Counted from the stretch's first letter, positions 25,662 to 34,775 are shown. The stretch: 64,000 nt of DNA from Paraburkholderia xenovorans LB400 (GCF_000013645.1 NC_007951.1:3782001-3846000); one strand, 5' to 3'. Numbers and translations: made by a program. The notes: a model not told the origin generated them from the letters alone.

Positions 25662-26744
25662 TCAGGCGCTGCGCTGTTCGAATTCCTTCATGTATTCGAC
25701 AAGCGCTTTGACGCCCTCGAGCGGGACGGCGTTATAAATCGACGCCCGCATGCCGCCGACGGACTTGTGGCCCTTTAGCTGCACCATTCCCCGCGCTTTC
25801 GCGCCGGCCAGGAAATCTTCGTTGCGGGACTCGTCGGCGAGGAAGAACGGCACGTTCATCCGCGAGCGCGAACCGCGTTCGACCTTGTTCAGATAGAAGC
25901 TGCTCGCGTCGATCGCGTCGTACAGCAGCTTCGACTTTTCGAGGTTACGCGCTTCCATCGCGGCAAGGCCGCCCTGCTTCTTCAACCACTTGAACACCAG
26001 CCCGGCGATGTAGATCGCGTAAGTGGGCGGCGTGTTGTACATCGAATTGTTCTCGGCGACGATCTTCCATTCGAACGCCGACGGGCAGATCGGCTGCGCG
26101 CGATCGAGCATGTCTTCGCGCACGACCACCACCGTCACGCCCGCCATGCCGATGTTCTTCTGCGCGCCGCCGAACAGCACGCCGTATTTGGCGATGTCCA
26201 TAGGACGCGACAGGATGTGCGACGAGGCATCCGCCACGAGCGGAATATCGCCGAGATCGGGGATCTCGAATGTCTCGACGCCGTGGATCGTCTCGTTCGT
26301 GCACAGATGCACGTAAGCCGGGTCGTCCGACAGTTGCCATTCCGAGCGGGCGGGCGCGCGGGTGAAACCATCGGCTGTCTGACCGCTCGCCGCCAGATGC
26401 ACGGTGCCGTACTTCTGCGCTTCCCTGAACGACTTCTGCGACCACGAACCCGTCACGACGAAATCCGCGCGCGGCTTGGCGCCCATCAGGTTCATCGGCA
26501 CGATTGCGTTCTCGCCCAAACCGCCACCTTGCAGGAACAGGATGCGGTGACTCGCCGGCACCTGAAGCAGGTCGCGCAGATCGACGAGCGCTTCCTCATG
26601 GATCGACATGAACTCTTTCCCGCGATGGCTCATTTCCATCACGCTCATGCCGCTGCCTTGCCAATCGAGCATTTCGTCGGCAGCTTGACGCAGAACTTCT
26701 TCGGGCATGGCCGCTGGGCCGGCGGAGAAATTAAAGACGCGCAT
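25662..26744 (-). CDS. serC: Phosphoserine aminotransferase
   Basis: Transaminates 3-phosphohydroxypyruvate in serine synthesis and also acts in the PLP pathway. It has 360 residues from ATG 26744 (MRVFNFSAGPAAMPEEVLRQ). LFLQGGGLGENAIVPMNL, VADASSHILSRPMDIAKYGV and the PLP lysine in FGGAQKNIGMAGVTVVVV are clear SerC motifs, as is the C-terminal GHKSVGGMRASIYNAV. The frame continues upstream to 26972 without similarity. It heads the serC-pheA-hisC-tyrA-aroA-cmk cluster and is separated from the upstream DUF2059 gene by a terminator. Confidence 0.97.
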   Translation of the reverse strand: MRVFNFSAGPAAMPEEVLRQAADEMLDWQGSGMSVMEMSHRGKEFMSIHEEALVDLRDLLQVPASHRILFLQGGGLGENAIVPMNLMGAKPRADFVVTGSWSQKSFREAQKYGTVHLAASGQTADGFTRAPARSEWQLSDDPAYVHLCTNETIHGVETFEIPDLGDIPLVADASSHILSRPMDIAKYGVLFGGAQKNIGMAGVTVVVVREDMLDRAQPICPSAFEWKIVAENNSMYNTPPTYAIYIAGLVFKWLKKQGGLAAMEARNLEKSKLLYDAIDASSFYLNKVERGSRSRMNVPFFLADESRNEDFLAGAKARGMVQLKGHKSVGGMRASIYNAVPLEGVKALVEYMKEFEQRSA

Positions 26745-26889
26745 CGTGAGATCCTGGAAGCGGGCGCGAAAAATGAAGATCGCGCAAAAATCGGCGAAGC
26801 TGACAGCCGGGCCGGCATTGACCGTGAAGATGACAACGCGATTGTGCCGGCGCGATTTTCTGACGCGGGTTTCGGACCATTTCGCGCCG

Positions 26890-26931
26890 AAAAAGAAAAT
26901 GGCCGTCTGCGCGTGTGCGCAAACAGCCATT
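26890..26931 (-). terminator. Intrinsic terminator after the DUF2059 gene
   Basis: On the minus strand a long imperfect stem with outer arms AATGGC / GCCATT and inner arms TGCGC / GCGCA around an ACAC loop is followed by TTCTTTTT. It ends the upstream gene about 110 bases after its stop and isolates the serC cluster. Confidence 0.85.
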
Positions 26932-27039
26932 ATCGCATTGTCACAGCCAAGCCGCCAAACCCGGCACGCCATGCAGCCAGTGAGGCGGGCTCAGCGGGCG
27001 GCGGCTGGCGCGATATCCACGCAGCCCGAAGGCGTTGGC

Positions 27040-27645
27040 TTACTTTGCCGGCTTGACCGAAGCGACTTCCTTGTCGGCCTGGTCACGCGTTGCCTTGATC
27101 GATTGCGGCATGTACTTCTGCATCAAGCCGTTCACGACGTCACGGCCAACCTGGTCTTGCACCTGGATGAACTTGCGGCCGGTCGGGCTCTTGTAGAACG
27201 TAGTCAGATCCTTGATTTCCGACGTGCTGTAGTACTTCGCGTAGGCGTCGTACTGAGCTTGCATGGCGTCCTGGCGGAAGCTGTCCGTTGCGAACACCTG
27301 GCCTGCGCCGTCAACCAGCTTCGGCACTGCGTTCTTTTGCAGCGTCGGCACGGAAGCCTGCTTCTGCTTGTCCGTCATTGTCTTGTTTTCGCTCAGCGCG
27401 TCCGACAGGATGGCCGGAACCAGCTGCTTGGCTTGCATCTGGGCGCTGTTGCCGATCGCGCCGACGAGCTTCTGCGCGTCGATTGCGTCCAACAGGTCCT
27501 TGATTGCAGCCTGCTTGGCCGGATCAACCGGTGCCGCGGCAGCAGCCGGAGCCGCCGGAGCCTGGCTCTGAAGCGCTTGAGCCATAGCGAAGGTCGGCAC
27601 GAGGGCAGCCAGCAACATCAGTTGTTTGAATCGTTTTTGCATCAT
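27040..27645 (-). CDS. DUF2059 domain secreted protein
   Basis: A 201-residue protein with a signal peptide (MMQKRFKQLMLLAALVPTFA, cleavage after AMA near residue 23), a short Ala/Pro-rich linker and a helical DUF2059 domain. Typical DUF2059 segments are IKDLLDAIDAQKLVGAIGN and, near the C-terminus, YDAYAKYYSTSEIKDLTTFY and SPTGRKFIQVQDQV. Function is unknown for the family; it is expected in the periplasm. It follows gyrA on the same strand after 120 bases and has its own terminator downstream. Confidence 0.88.
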   Translation of the reverse strand: MMQKRFKQLMLLAALVPTFAMAQALQSQAPAAPAAAAAPVDPAKQAAIKDLLDAIDAQKLVGAIGNSAQMQAKQLVPAILSDALSENKTMTDKQKQASVPTLQKNAVPKLVDGAGQVFATDSFRQDAMQAQYDAYAKYYSTSEIKDLTTFYKSPTGRKFIQVQDQVGRDVVNGLMQKYMPQSIKATRDQADKEVASVKPAK

Positions 27646-27765
27646 TACTCCCTAATAGAAATGAACTTGAACAGCAAGCTGCGCGAGATACGTATCAGCC
27701 CGACACGCCATTATTCCCGGCACAGCTTTCAACCAGTCACTGAGTCTGTAAGACGCTGACACGAA

Positions 27766-30414
27766 TCAGGCCGCACCGCCCTCTTCGCCGCCGTTGTCAC
27801 CCGCGTTGTTACCTTCAGCGGGACCTTCGGCGTCGCTTTCCGCATCACCTTCCGCTTCCGCCTCAGCAACCTGTTGCAGACCTGAAAGCTTGGTCCCTTC
27901 GTCAAGGCTGATGAGTGTAACACCTTGGGTTGCACGTCCCATTTCCCGAATTTCCGACACCCGCGTACGGATCAGCACGCCGGTATTGGTGATCAGCATG
28001 ATCTGCGCTTCCTGATCCACCAGCGTGGCGGCAACGACCTTGCCGTTACGCTCCGAGGTCTGGATCGCGATCATGCCCTTCGTACCGCGGCCATGACGGG
28101 TGTACTCGATGATCGGCGTACGCTTGCCAAAACCGTTTTCCGTGGCGGTGAGCACCGACTGCTGCTCGTCGCCGGCTACCAGCAACGCGATCACGTTCTG
28201 GCCGTCTTCGAGTTGCATGCCGCGTACACCGCGCGCCTCGCGGCCCATTGGACGCACGTCGTTTTCGTCGAAGCGGACCGCCTTGCCCGAATCCGAGAAC
28301 AGCATCACGTCGTGCTGACCGTCGGTAATGGCGGCGCCGATCAGGTAGTCTCCGTCATCCAGACCGACCGCAATAATACCCTTGCGCAACACGCGGCCGA
28401 AGGCTTCCAGCGGCGTCTTTTTTACGGTTCCTAACGCGGTGCCCATGAAGACGAATTTGTCAGCCGAGAATTCCTTGACCGGCAGGACAACCGTAATCTT
28501 TTCGCCTTCCTGAAGCGGGAAGATATTGATGATCGGACGGCCGCGCGAGTTCCGCGAACCTTGCGGCACTTCATAGACCTTCACGCTGTAAACGCGGCCG
28601 CGATTGGAGAAGCACAGAATGTGATCGTGCGTGTTCGCGATGAACAGCGTGTCGATCCAATCGTCTTCTTTCATGGCCGTGGCCTGCTTGCCGCGACCGC
28701 CGCGCTTCTGCGCGCTGTACTCGGACAGCGGCTGCGATTTCACATAGCCCGCGTGCGACATGGTCACGACCATCTCTTGCGGCGTGATCAGATCTTCCGT
28801 GTTCAGCTCGGTTGCGTTCAGCTCGATTTTCGAGCGGCGCGCGTCGCCGAATTCGGCTTTGATCGACGTGAGTTCCTCGACGATGATCGCCGTAATGCGT
28901 TCCGGGCGAGCCAGAATGTCCAGCAGGTCGGCGATCTGCGCCATGACTTCGCGGTACTCGCCGATGATCTTGTCCTGCTCCAGACCGGTCAGGCGCTGCA
29001 GACGCATCTGCAGAATTTCCTGAGCCTGGGTGTCGGACAGACGGTAAAGGCCGTCGGACTGCATACCGAACGACGGATTCAATCCGTCAGGACGGTAGGC
29101 TTCGCGACCACCCGCCGTTGCGTTTTCCGTCTCGGCGCGCGACAACATTTCGCGCACCAGCGACGAATCCCACGCACGCGCCATCAATTCCTGCTTGGCG
29201 ATCGGCGGAGTCGGCGCGGCTTTGATGATGGCGATGAACTCGTCGATATTGGCGAGCGCGACCGCCAGACCTTCGAGCACGTGGCCGCGTTCGCGCGCCT
29301 TGCGCAGTTCGTATACGGTGCGCCGCGTCAGCACTTCCCGGCGATGCGACAGGAAGCACGACAGCATTTCCTTCAGGTTCAGCAGCTTCGGCTGGCCGTC
29401 GACCAGCGCGACCATGTTCATGCCGAAGGTGTCCTGAAGCTGGGTTGCCTTGTACAGATTGTTGAGCACGACTTCCGGCACTTCGCCGCGCTTCAGTTCG
29501 ATCACGACCCGCATGCCGCTCTTGTCGGACTCGTCGCGGATGTCGGAGATGCCTTCGAGCTTCTTTTCGTTGACCAGTTCGGCGATGCGCTCCAGAAGTG
29601 AGCGCTTGTTCACCTGGTACGGCAGTTCGTCGACGATGATCGCCATGCGCTGGCCGCGGTCGATTTCCTCAAAGTGCGTGAGCGCGCGCATCACCACGCG
29701 GCCGCGGCCCGTGCGATAGCCGTCGCGCACGCCCGCCACGCCGTAGATGATGCCGGCGGTCGGGAAGTCGGGCGCCGGAACGATCTCGATCAGTTCGTCG
29801 ATCGTGGCTTCCGGGTTCTTGAGCAGATGCTGGCAGGCGTCGACAACTTCATTGAGGTTGTGCGGCGGAATGTTGGTTGCCATGCCGACCGCGATACCGG
29901 ACGAACCATTGATCAGCAGATTGGGAATGCGCGCCGGCAGGATGGCCGGTTCGTTTTCGCTGCCGTCGTAGTTCGGCGTGAAGTCGACCGTTTCCTTGTC
30001 GATGTCGGCCAGCAACTCATGGCCGATCTTCGCCATGCGGATTTCGGTGTACCGCATGGCCGCGGCATTGTCGCCGTCGACCGAGCCGAAGTTGCCCTGG
30101 CCGTCCACCAGCATGTAGCGCAGCGAGAAGTCTTGCGCCATCCGGACGATGGTGTCGTAAACAGCCGTGTCGCCGTGCGGGTGATACTTACCGATAACGT
30201 CGCCGACAATACGCGCCGACTTCTTGTAAGCCCGGTTCCAGTCGTTGTTCAGTTCGTGCATCGCGTACAGCACGCGCCGGTGCACCGGCTTCAGGCCGTC
30301 GCGAACATCGGGAAGCGCACGCCCTACGATCACGCTCATCGCGTAATCGAGATACGAACGGCGCATTTCCTCCTCTAGGGAGATTGGCAGAGTCTCTTTG
30401 GCGAATTGATCCAT
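27766..30414 (-). CDS. gyrA: DNA gyrase subunit A
   Basis: Breakage-reunion subunit of DNA gyrase, 882 residues. Catalytic Tyr122 is in AAAMRYTEIR. The quinolone-resistance region reads HPHGDTAVYDT with Thr83 and Asp87 (E. coli has Ser83). The GyrA box appears as QKRGGRGKQ near residue 565. The C-terminal beta-pinwheel blades include the MGREARGVRGMQL and YTRHGRGTKGMIAI repeats. The last 35 residues are an acidic Glu/Asp/Gly/Ala-rich tail, which in this family modulates DNA wrapping. It has a long 485-base upstream region shared with the OmpA-like gene. Confidence 0.98.
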   Translation of the reverse strand: MDQFAKETLPISLEEEMRRSYLDYAMSVIVGRALPDVRDGLKPVHRRVLYAMHELNNDWNRAYKKSARIVGDVIGKYHPHGDTAVYDTIVRMAQDFSLRYMLVDGQGNFGSVDGDNAAAMRYTEIRMAKIGHELLADIDKETVDFTPNYDGSENEPAILPARIPNLLINGSSGIAVGMATNIPPHNLNEVVDACQHLLKNPEATIDELIEIVPAPDFPTAGIIYGVAGVRDGYRTGRGRVVMRALTHFEEIDRGQRMAIIVDELPYQVNKRSLLERIAELVNEKKLEGISDIRDESDKSGMRVVIELKRGEVPEVVLNNLYKATQLQDTFGMNMVALVDGQPKLLNLKEMLSCFLSHRREVLTRRTVYELRKARERGHVLEGLAVALANIDEFIAIIKAAPTPPIAKQELMARAWDSSLVREMLSRAETENATAGGREAYRPDGLNPSFGMQSDGLYRLSDTQAQEILQMRLQRLTGLEQDKIIGEYREVMAQIADLLDILARPERITAIIVEELTSIKAEFGDARRSKIELNATELNTEDLITPQEMVVTMSHAGYVKSQPLSEYSAQKRGGRGKQATAMKEDDWIDTLFIANTHDHILCFSNRGRVYSVKVYEVPQGSRNSRGRPIINIFPLQEGEKITVVLPVKEFSADKFVFMGTALGTVKKTPLEAFGRVLRKGIIAVGLDDGDYLIGAAITDGQHDVMLFSDSGKAVRFDENDVRPMGREARGVRGMQLEDGQNVIALLVAGDEQQSVLTATENGFGKRTPIIEYTRHGRGTKGMIAIQTSERNGKVVAATLVDQEAQIMLITNTGVLIRTRVSEIREMGRATQGVTLISLDEGTKLSGLQQVAEAEAEGDAESDAEGPAEGNNAGDNGGEEGGAA

Positions 30415-30899
30415 TATCCGTATCTTTTACGTGCCAAGACGACGGCTTGGCTACATTTCGCCGCGTCTTCGCGTAAGCATTGCAGGCGCAACGCATCACG
30501 CGATTCTAACATGCCGTGAATCCGCGCCGACGAAGGTACGTATACCTATTAGGCAGCGAATGCGGGGCCCGCCTCGACGCCCCATTTTTGAGACAGGGCA
30601 GGCTCGATTCGTGCGTGGGGCAATTCGCCGCTGAGCCATGACTGGCGGCCCCTCCGGGCGATTACTTCTGTTGCGCATGCACCACAATTGGAAGGTGATT
30701 TGATGGGGGGCAGATTTTTTTATCGTTGGAAGGGAACGATATGGCAAAATGCCAACGCACAAAGAGTTAGACACTGCTCGAAGTCTACACAGCACGTTTT
30801 TTGTTCTACACCGATGTTATACTTCGAGCAATGTATGACTTGTCTTCGTCAACAGGCTCGCAGTAAACCTGCGGTAATCTCAATTTCGAGAGGAGAAAT
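30415..30899. other. Divergent intergenic region between gyrA and the OmpA-like gene (485 bases)
   Basis: No protein gene is supported. It must hold both promoters. The right third is A/T-richer than its surroundings and carries an inverted repeat (30776-30784 with 30821-30829) whose right arm overlaps a TATACT at 30818-30823. The ribosome-binding site AGGAG of the OmpA-like gene is at 30891-30895. No clear -35 boxes were found. Confidence 0.5.
30776..30829. promoter_or_regulatory. 9-bp inverted repeat in the OmpA-like gene promoter region
   Basis: GCTCGAAGT (30776-30784) and ACTTCGAGC (30821-30829) are perfect inverted copies 36 bases apart. The right arm overlaps TATACT (30818-30823), a candidate -10 box about 80 bases before ATG 30900. 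The spacing suits a bipartite operator or an RNA stem in the leader. Confidence 0.4.
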
Positions 30900-31547
30900 A
30901 TGAATAAACTTTCAAAGCTCGCGTTCATTGCAGCTACCGCAGTTATGGCTGCATCCGCCATGGCGCAATCGGTGCCGGCGTCGCGACAAGCCACGAACGA
31001 CAACTGGGTGAATGGTACCGGCGAATACGTGTGGATGAACGGCACGAACGAGCTTTGCTGGCGCGATGCATTCTGGACGCCGGCAACGGCCAACGCAAAG
31101 TGCGATGGCGCCCTGGTTGCCCAGGCTCCGACCCCGCCGGCTCCGGTCGCACCTGCACCGGCTATCACAAGCCAAAAGATTACGTATCAAGCTGACGCGC
31201 TGTTCGACTTCGACAAGGCAATCCTGAAGCCGGGCGGTAAGGAAAAGCTGGACGATCTGGCATCGAAGATCGGCTCGCTGAACCTCGAAGTCGTCGTCGC
31301 AACGGGTTACACGGACCGTATCGGTTCGGACAAGTACAACGACCGTCTGTCGCTGCGCCGTGCTCAAGCTGTGAAGGCATACCTGGTCAGCAAGGGCATC
31401 GAATCCAACCGTATCTATACGGAAGGCAAGGGCAAGCGCAACCCGGTCACGACCGGTTGCAACCAGAAGAACCGCAAGCAACTTATCGCCTGCCTCGCAC
31501 CGGATCGTCGCGTGGAAGTCGAAGTTGTCGGTACTTCGAAGCAATAA
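30900..31547 (+). CDS. OmpA family outer-membrane protein
   Basis: A 215-residue protein with a signal peptide (MNKLSKLAFIAATAVMAASA, cleavage after MAQ/AMA near residue 22). A central segment rich in Trp and Asn (NDNWVNGTGEYVWMNGTNELCW) is followed by a Pro/Ala linker (about 75-87) and a C-terminal OmpA-like peptidoglycan-binding domain: ALFDFDKAILKPGGKEKL, GYTDRIGSDKYNDRLSLRRAQ and GKGKRNPVTTGC. There is no eight-strand barrel, so it is a short peptidoglycan-associated protein, common and abundant in Burkholderiaceae. AGGAG lies 4 bases before the ATG. Ends at a strong terminator. Confidence 0.93.
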   Translation: MNKLSKLAFIAATAVMAASAMAQSVPASRQATNDNWVNGTGEYVWMNGTNELCWRDAFWTPATANAKCDGALVAQAPTPPAPVAPAPAITSQKITYQADALFDFDKAILKPGGKEKLDDLASKIGSLNLEVVVATGYTDRIGSDKYNDRLSLRRAQAVKAYLVSKGIESNRIYTEGKGKRNPVTTGCNQKNRKQLIACLAPDRRVEVEVVGTSKQ

Positions 31548-31568
31548 GCTGCACATTACCGCAGTATC

Positions 31569-31597
31569 AAAGCCCCGCTTCGGCGGGGCTTTTTTTA
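31569..31597 (+). terminator. Intrinsic terminator after the OmpA-like gene
   Basis: AAAGCCCCGC, a TTCG loop and GCGGGGCTTTTTTT 22 bases after the stop form a textbook terminator. Confidence 0.92.
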
Positions 31598-31740
31598 TGT
31601 CCGGCCGCTTGCCGACGCCGCACAACGGACGGCAGCCGACCCGCGAGGGAGCGGCATTTTGCCGCCCCGTCTCTCGACCTATATACTCAGGGTTTATCCT
31701 CGAGCGCCCCCTCACCGCTCTCTTCGAGGCAGCTTCCGCC

Positions 31741-32439
31741 ATGACCAACGCCGATCCCCACGAACTGCAGAAATTTAGCGACCTTGCACATCGTTGGTGG
31801 GACCCGAACGCCGAATTCAAGCCGCTGCACGAGCTCAACCCGATTCGCCTGAGCTGGATCGACGCGCACGCGCATCTCACGGGCAAAACCGTGCTGGATA
31901 TCGGCTGCGGCGGCGGCATTCTGTCCGAGTCGATGGCCAGCCTCGGCGCGCACGTCAAAGGCATCGATCTGTCGACCCAGGCGCTGGGCGTCGCCGATCT
32001 TCACAGCCTTGAAAGCGGTGTAACCGTAGATTACGAAGAAATCGCTGCCGAGGCGCTCGCCGCCCGCGAACCGGGTACGTACGACGTGGTGACCTGCATG
32101 GAAATGCTGGAGCACGTGCCTCAACCCGCTGCCATTGTCGAAGCATGCAGGACGCTGGTGAAACCCGGCGGCTGGGTGTTCTTTTCCACGCTAAACCGCA
32201 ATGTGAAGTCGTACCTGTTCGCCGTGATCGGTGCCGAATACATCGCGCAAATGCTGCCCAAGGGCACGCACGACTACGCGCGGTTCATCCGGCCGTCGGA
32301 ATTGGCGAGCTTCGCACGCGCCACCAACCTGCGTACGGCCGATATCAAAGGCATCGTCTATAACCCGCTCAGCAAGCATTTCACGCTGTCCGCCGACACG
32401 AGCGTGAATTACATGCTCGCCTGCCGCCGCGACGCCTGA
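31741..32439 (+). CDS. ubiG: Ubiquinone biosynthesis O-methyltransferase
   Basis: SAM-dependent enzyme for both O-methylations in ubiquinone synthesis, 232 residues from ATG 31741 (MTNADPHELQKFSDLAHRWWD). The SAM loop VLDIGCGGGILSESMA is near residues 49-64, with EMLEHVPQPAAIV and FSTLNRNVKSYLFAVIGAEY as UbiG signatures. The open frame before the ATG, back to 31525, has no similarity. It precedes gph by 31 bases, the usual ubiG-gph pairing of beta-proteobacteria. Confidence 0.96.
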   Translation: MTNADPHELQKFSDLAHRWWDPNAEFKPLHELNPIRLSWIDAHAHLTGKTVLDIGCGGGILSESMASLGAHVKGIDLSTQALGVADLHSLESGVTVDYEEIAAEALAAREPGTYDVVTCMEMLEHVPQPAAIVEACRTLVKPGGWVFFSTLNRNVKSYLFAVIGAEYIAQMLPKGTHDYARFIRPSELASFARATNLRTADIKGIVYNPLSKHFTLSADTSVNYMLACRRDA

Positions 32440-32470
32440 TCCGCCCCGACCTGCCGAACCTACCGAATCA

Positions 32471-33184
32471 ATGAGCGATCCCACGCCCCTGCCCCAACGC
32501 GAAGATAACGAAGACGCACTCGGTCTTTGCCTGGCTGTGCTGTTCGACCTGGACGGCACGCTGGCCGACACGGCGCCCGACCTCGCGGCCGCCGTCAACA
32601 AAATGCGCCACGATCGCGGGCTCGAAATGGTGCCGCTCGAAGATCTGCGCCCACTGGCGTCCGCGGGCGCGCGCGGGTTGATCGGCGGCGCTTTCGGGAT
32701 CGGCCCCGACAGTCACGAGTTCGCGTCGATGCGCGAGGAGTTTCTCGCCAACTACGAAGCGGACCTGTGCATCGAGACCACGCTATTTCCCGGCATTCCC
32801 GAGATTCTCGACGAGCTCGACGCTCGCGGCGTGCGCTGGGGCATCGTCACCAACAAGGTGGCGAGGCTCACCGAGCCGCTGATTGCGCAACTCGGACTGG
32901 AAGAGCGCGCCGGCTGCATCGTGAGCGGCGACACCACGCCGCACTCGAAACCGCACCCGGCACCCTTGCTGCACGCCGCGTGCGAACTGGCCGTGGCGCC
33001 GGAGCGCATCGTCTATGTCGGCGACGATCTGCGCGATGTGCAGGCCGGATTCGCCGCTGGCATGAAGACGGTCGCGGCGGCGTACGGCTATTGCGGCAAC
33101 GATATTCCGCCCACGCAATGGCACGCGCAACACGTCGTCCAATCGACGGCCGAATTGCAGAGACTATTGCGCGACCTCGGCTGA
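32471..33184 (+). CDS. gph: Phosphoglycolate phosphatase (HAD family)
   Basis: HAD-superfamily hydrolase that removes 2-phosphoglycolate, 237 residues. Motif I is LFDLDGTLADTAPDL with the nucleophile Asp near residue 26. Motif II/III are seen as GIVTNKVARL and SKPHPAPLLHAACEL, and the final acidic motif as IVYVGDDLRDVQAGFAAGMKTV. It has a short N-terminal extension before motif I. It is co-oriented with ubiG and 131 bases upstream of ssrA. Confidence 0.93.
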   Translation: MSDPTPLPQREDNEDALGLCLAVLFDLDGTLADTAPDLAAAVNKMRHDRGLEMVPLEDLRPLASAGARGLIGGAFGIGPDSHEFASMREEFLANYEADLCIETTLFPGIPEILDELDARGVRWGIVTNKVARLTEPLIAQLGLEERAGCIVSGDTTPHSKPHPAPLLHAACELAVAPERIVYVGDDLRDVQAGFAAGMKTVAAAYGYCGNDIPPTQWHAQHVVQSTAELQRLLRDLG

Positions 33185-33314
33185 AGCGCGGTCAACCCGC
33201 ACGCCGAAGCCGAAGCCGGCGCACCGCTGCGGCGGCCACATCAATGAGTCAGGACGTGGCTGTCAATCTATTGTAAAATCTACGCTGGCTCAGAAAGTTT
33301 GAGCAACGAACCGC

Positions 33315-33684
33315 GGGGGCGACCTGGTTTCGACAGGGGTTGCGAAGCGGCTAGGGCATGTCGAGGACCCGTCACCTCGTTAATCAATGGGAAAAACGTA
33401 ACTGCAAACGACGATACGTTCGCACTGGCAGCCTAAGGGCCGCCGTCCTCTGCCTAGTTTACTGACGGGCTAGAGTCGCAAGACCGGTAGCAATACCGAC
33501 AGAGGTCATATACGTCAGTTAAGCCTTGGTGGTGTCACGACATCCGGGTCGAAAATCTAGTGAATCGCCGTAGTGCAGCGTGTTCGTCCGCGTCGCTACG
33601 GTTAAATCAAATGACAGAACTAAACATGTAGAACTGGTCGTAGAGTGCTTCTGGACGCGGGTTCGATTCCCGCCGCCTCCACCA
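33315..33684 (+). ncRNA. ssrA: Transfer-messenger RNA
   Basis: Rescues stalled ribosomes by trans-translation. The 5' end GGGGGCGACC pairs with the 3' end CGCCTCC before discriminator A and CCA (33682-33684), forming the tRNA-like acceptor stem; the T arm GGTTCGATTCC is at 33660-33670. The resume frame begins at GCA 33404 and encodes ANDDTFALAA with stop TAA at 33434-33436. Upstream, a TAAAAT at 33274-33279 may be the -10 box of the precursor. A terminator follows. Total length about 370. Confidence 0.97.
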
Positions 33685-33721
33685 GAACACGTTTCAGACA
33701 GTACCTTCAAGTCTCACCCGG

Positions 33722-33756
33722 AACCCGTAAGCGGCCTGCTGCTTGCGGGTTTTTTG
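33722..33756 (+). terminator. Intrinsic terminator after ssrA
   Basis: AACCCGTAAGC and GCTTGCGGGTT form an 11-bp stem with one G-T type pair, followed by TTTTT, 38 bases after the tmRNA CCA end. Confidence 0.88.
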
Positions 33757-33928
33757 TCGTCCGGCGCCTCCTCTGCCCAACTCGCGCGCTCGCCCTTCCC
33801 TGACGGCCCGATCCGATCGGCTTACGACGAGCGTAACTGGAATAAACGCATCCGCTCAATCGTTTAATCCTCACGCGCGCGCACGCCGCGTCTCGCGCGA
33901 AACCACACCAGAATCAGGAGCCGACATC

Positions 33929-34288
33929 ATGCGCAAAACTCTCTTCTGCCTCGCTCTCCTCGCGCTGCAACAAAGCGCTTTCGCCGAAGCGCCGAAAATC
34001 GTCGATGGGCGCTTCGTCACAGCGGACGGCATGACGCTCTACACCTTCGACAAAGACACCACGCCCGGTGTGAGCGCCTGCACCGGCGGCTGTCTGAACA
34101 ACTGGCCGGCAGCCACCGCCGGCGCGTCGGACAAACCGTCCGGCGACTGGACGTTGATCGCCGGCGCGGACGGCAAGCAGCAATGGGCGTACAAAGGCCA
34201 TCCGCTCTACCGCTACGCGGCGGACAAGCAGGCGGGAGACATGAAGGGAGACGGCTTCAAGGACATGTGGCACACGGCCAAACCATAA
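33929..34288 (+). CDS. COG4315-type secreted protein with Yx[FWY]xxD repeats
   Basis: A 119-residue protein with signal peptide MRKTLFCLALLALQQSAFA (cleavage near residue 19). It contains the family motifs LYTFDKDTTPGVSACTGGCLNNWPAA and LYRYAADKQAGDMKGDGF, i.e. two Yx[FYW]xxD repeats around a CxxxC pair. Such proteins are predicted periplasmic or lipid-anchored; their function is not established. There is no lipobox at the signal end, so periplasmic is more likely here. It is convergent with a small secreted protein gene. Confidence 0.87.
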   Translation: MRKTLFCLALLALQQSAFAEAPKIVDGRFVTADGMTLYTFDKDTTPGVSACTGGCLNNWPAATAGASDKPSGDWTLIAGADGKQQWAYKGHPLYRYAADKQAGDMKGDGFKDMWHTAKP

Positions 34289-34346
34289 GCGTCTGCCATA
34301 CCCAAGGCAATGGCAACGCCCGGGCCACGAAACCTGACGACCAGAC

Positions 34347-34371
34347 GAAAAACGCCGGCAGAACGCCGGCG
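34347..34371 (-). terminator. Probable intrinsic terminator after the 88-residue secreted protein gene
   Basis: On the minus strand two GCCGGC blocks separated by 5 bases form a stem followed by GTTTTTCG, 30 bases after the stop. The palindromic blocks could pair in more than one register. Confidence 0.65.
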
Positions 34372-34400
34372 CCGCACTTCCAACGGACGCGTGCGTCCGG

Positions 34401-34667
34401 TTACTCGTCTTTAGGGCACTGCAGATTGCAGCCATTCGGATCGCCCATATCGCCGCGCTTGCGCATGGCGGATTTTTTGCTGCTCTGGTATTTATCGGAC
34501 GGCGCCGACGCCGCAAACGGCATTTGCGGATGCTCGGCGAGACGAAACTGATCTTGCAGGATACCGCCCGGCACACCCGGCGAATTCTGTGCGACAGCAA
34601 CCGAAGCGGTGGCGAGCAACACACCGGCCGTCGCCAGCGCGGCACATGCGTTAAAAATAAATTTCAT
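34401..34667 (-). CDS. Small secreted protein of unknown function
   Basis: An 88-residue protein I do not recognise. It has a clear signal peptide (MKFIFNACAALATAGVLLAT, cleavage after AVA near residue 26). The mature 62-residue part is hydrophilic, with a Lys/Arg-rich stretch (YQSSKKSAMRKRGDMGD) and two cysteines near the end (NGCNLQCPKDE), which could form one disulfide. It is monocistronic with its own terminator, between the COG4315 gene and the fds regulator. Confidence 0.7.
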   Translation of the reverse strand: MKFIFNACAALATAGVLLATASVAVAQNSPGVPGGILQDQFRLAEHPQMPFAASAPSDKYQSSKKSAMRKRGDMGDPNGCNLQCPKDE

Positions 34668-34775
34668 ATCGATCGGCGCGACGTAACGCGCGGTTAAGGC
34701 GGAAGCGGAAGCTTAAAGAGTATCCCAAACGGGCGCCATGCGCAGCGCCGAACACAGCTCGATGTTTACGGCTGC

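Noticed and set aside
33640..33684. A possible tRNA gene (T-arm and CCA end)
   Set aside because: It is the 3' tRNA-like part of the tmRNA; no anticodon arm is present.
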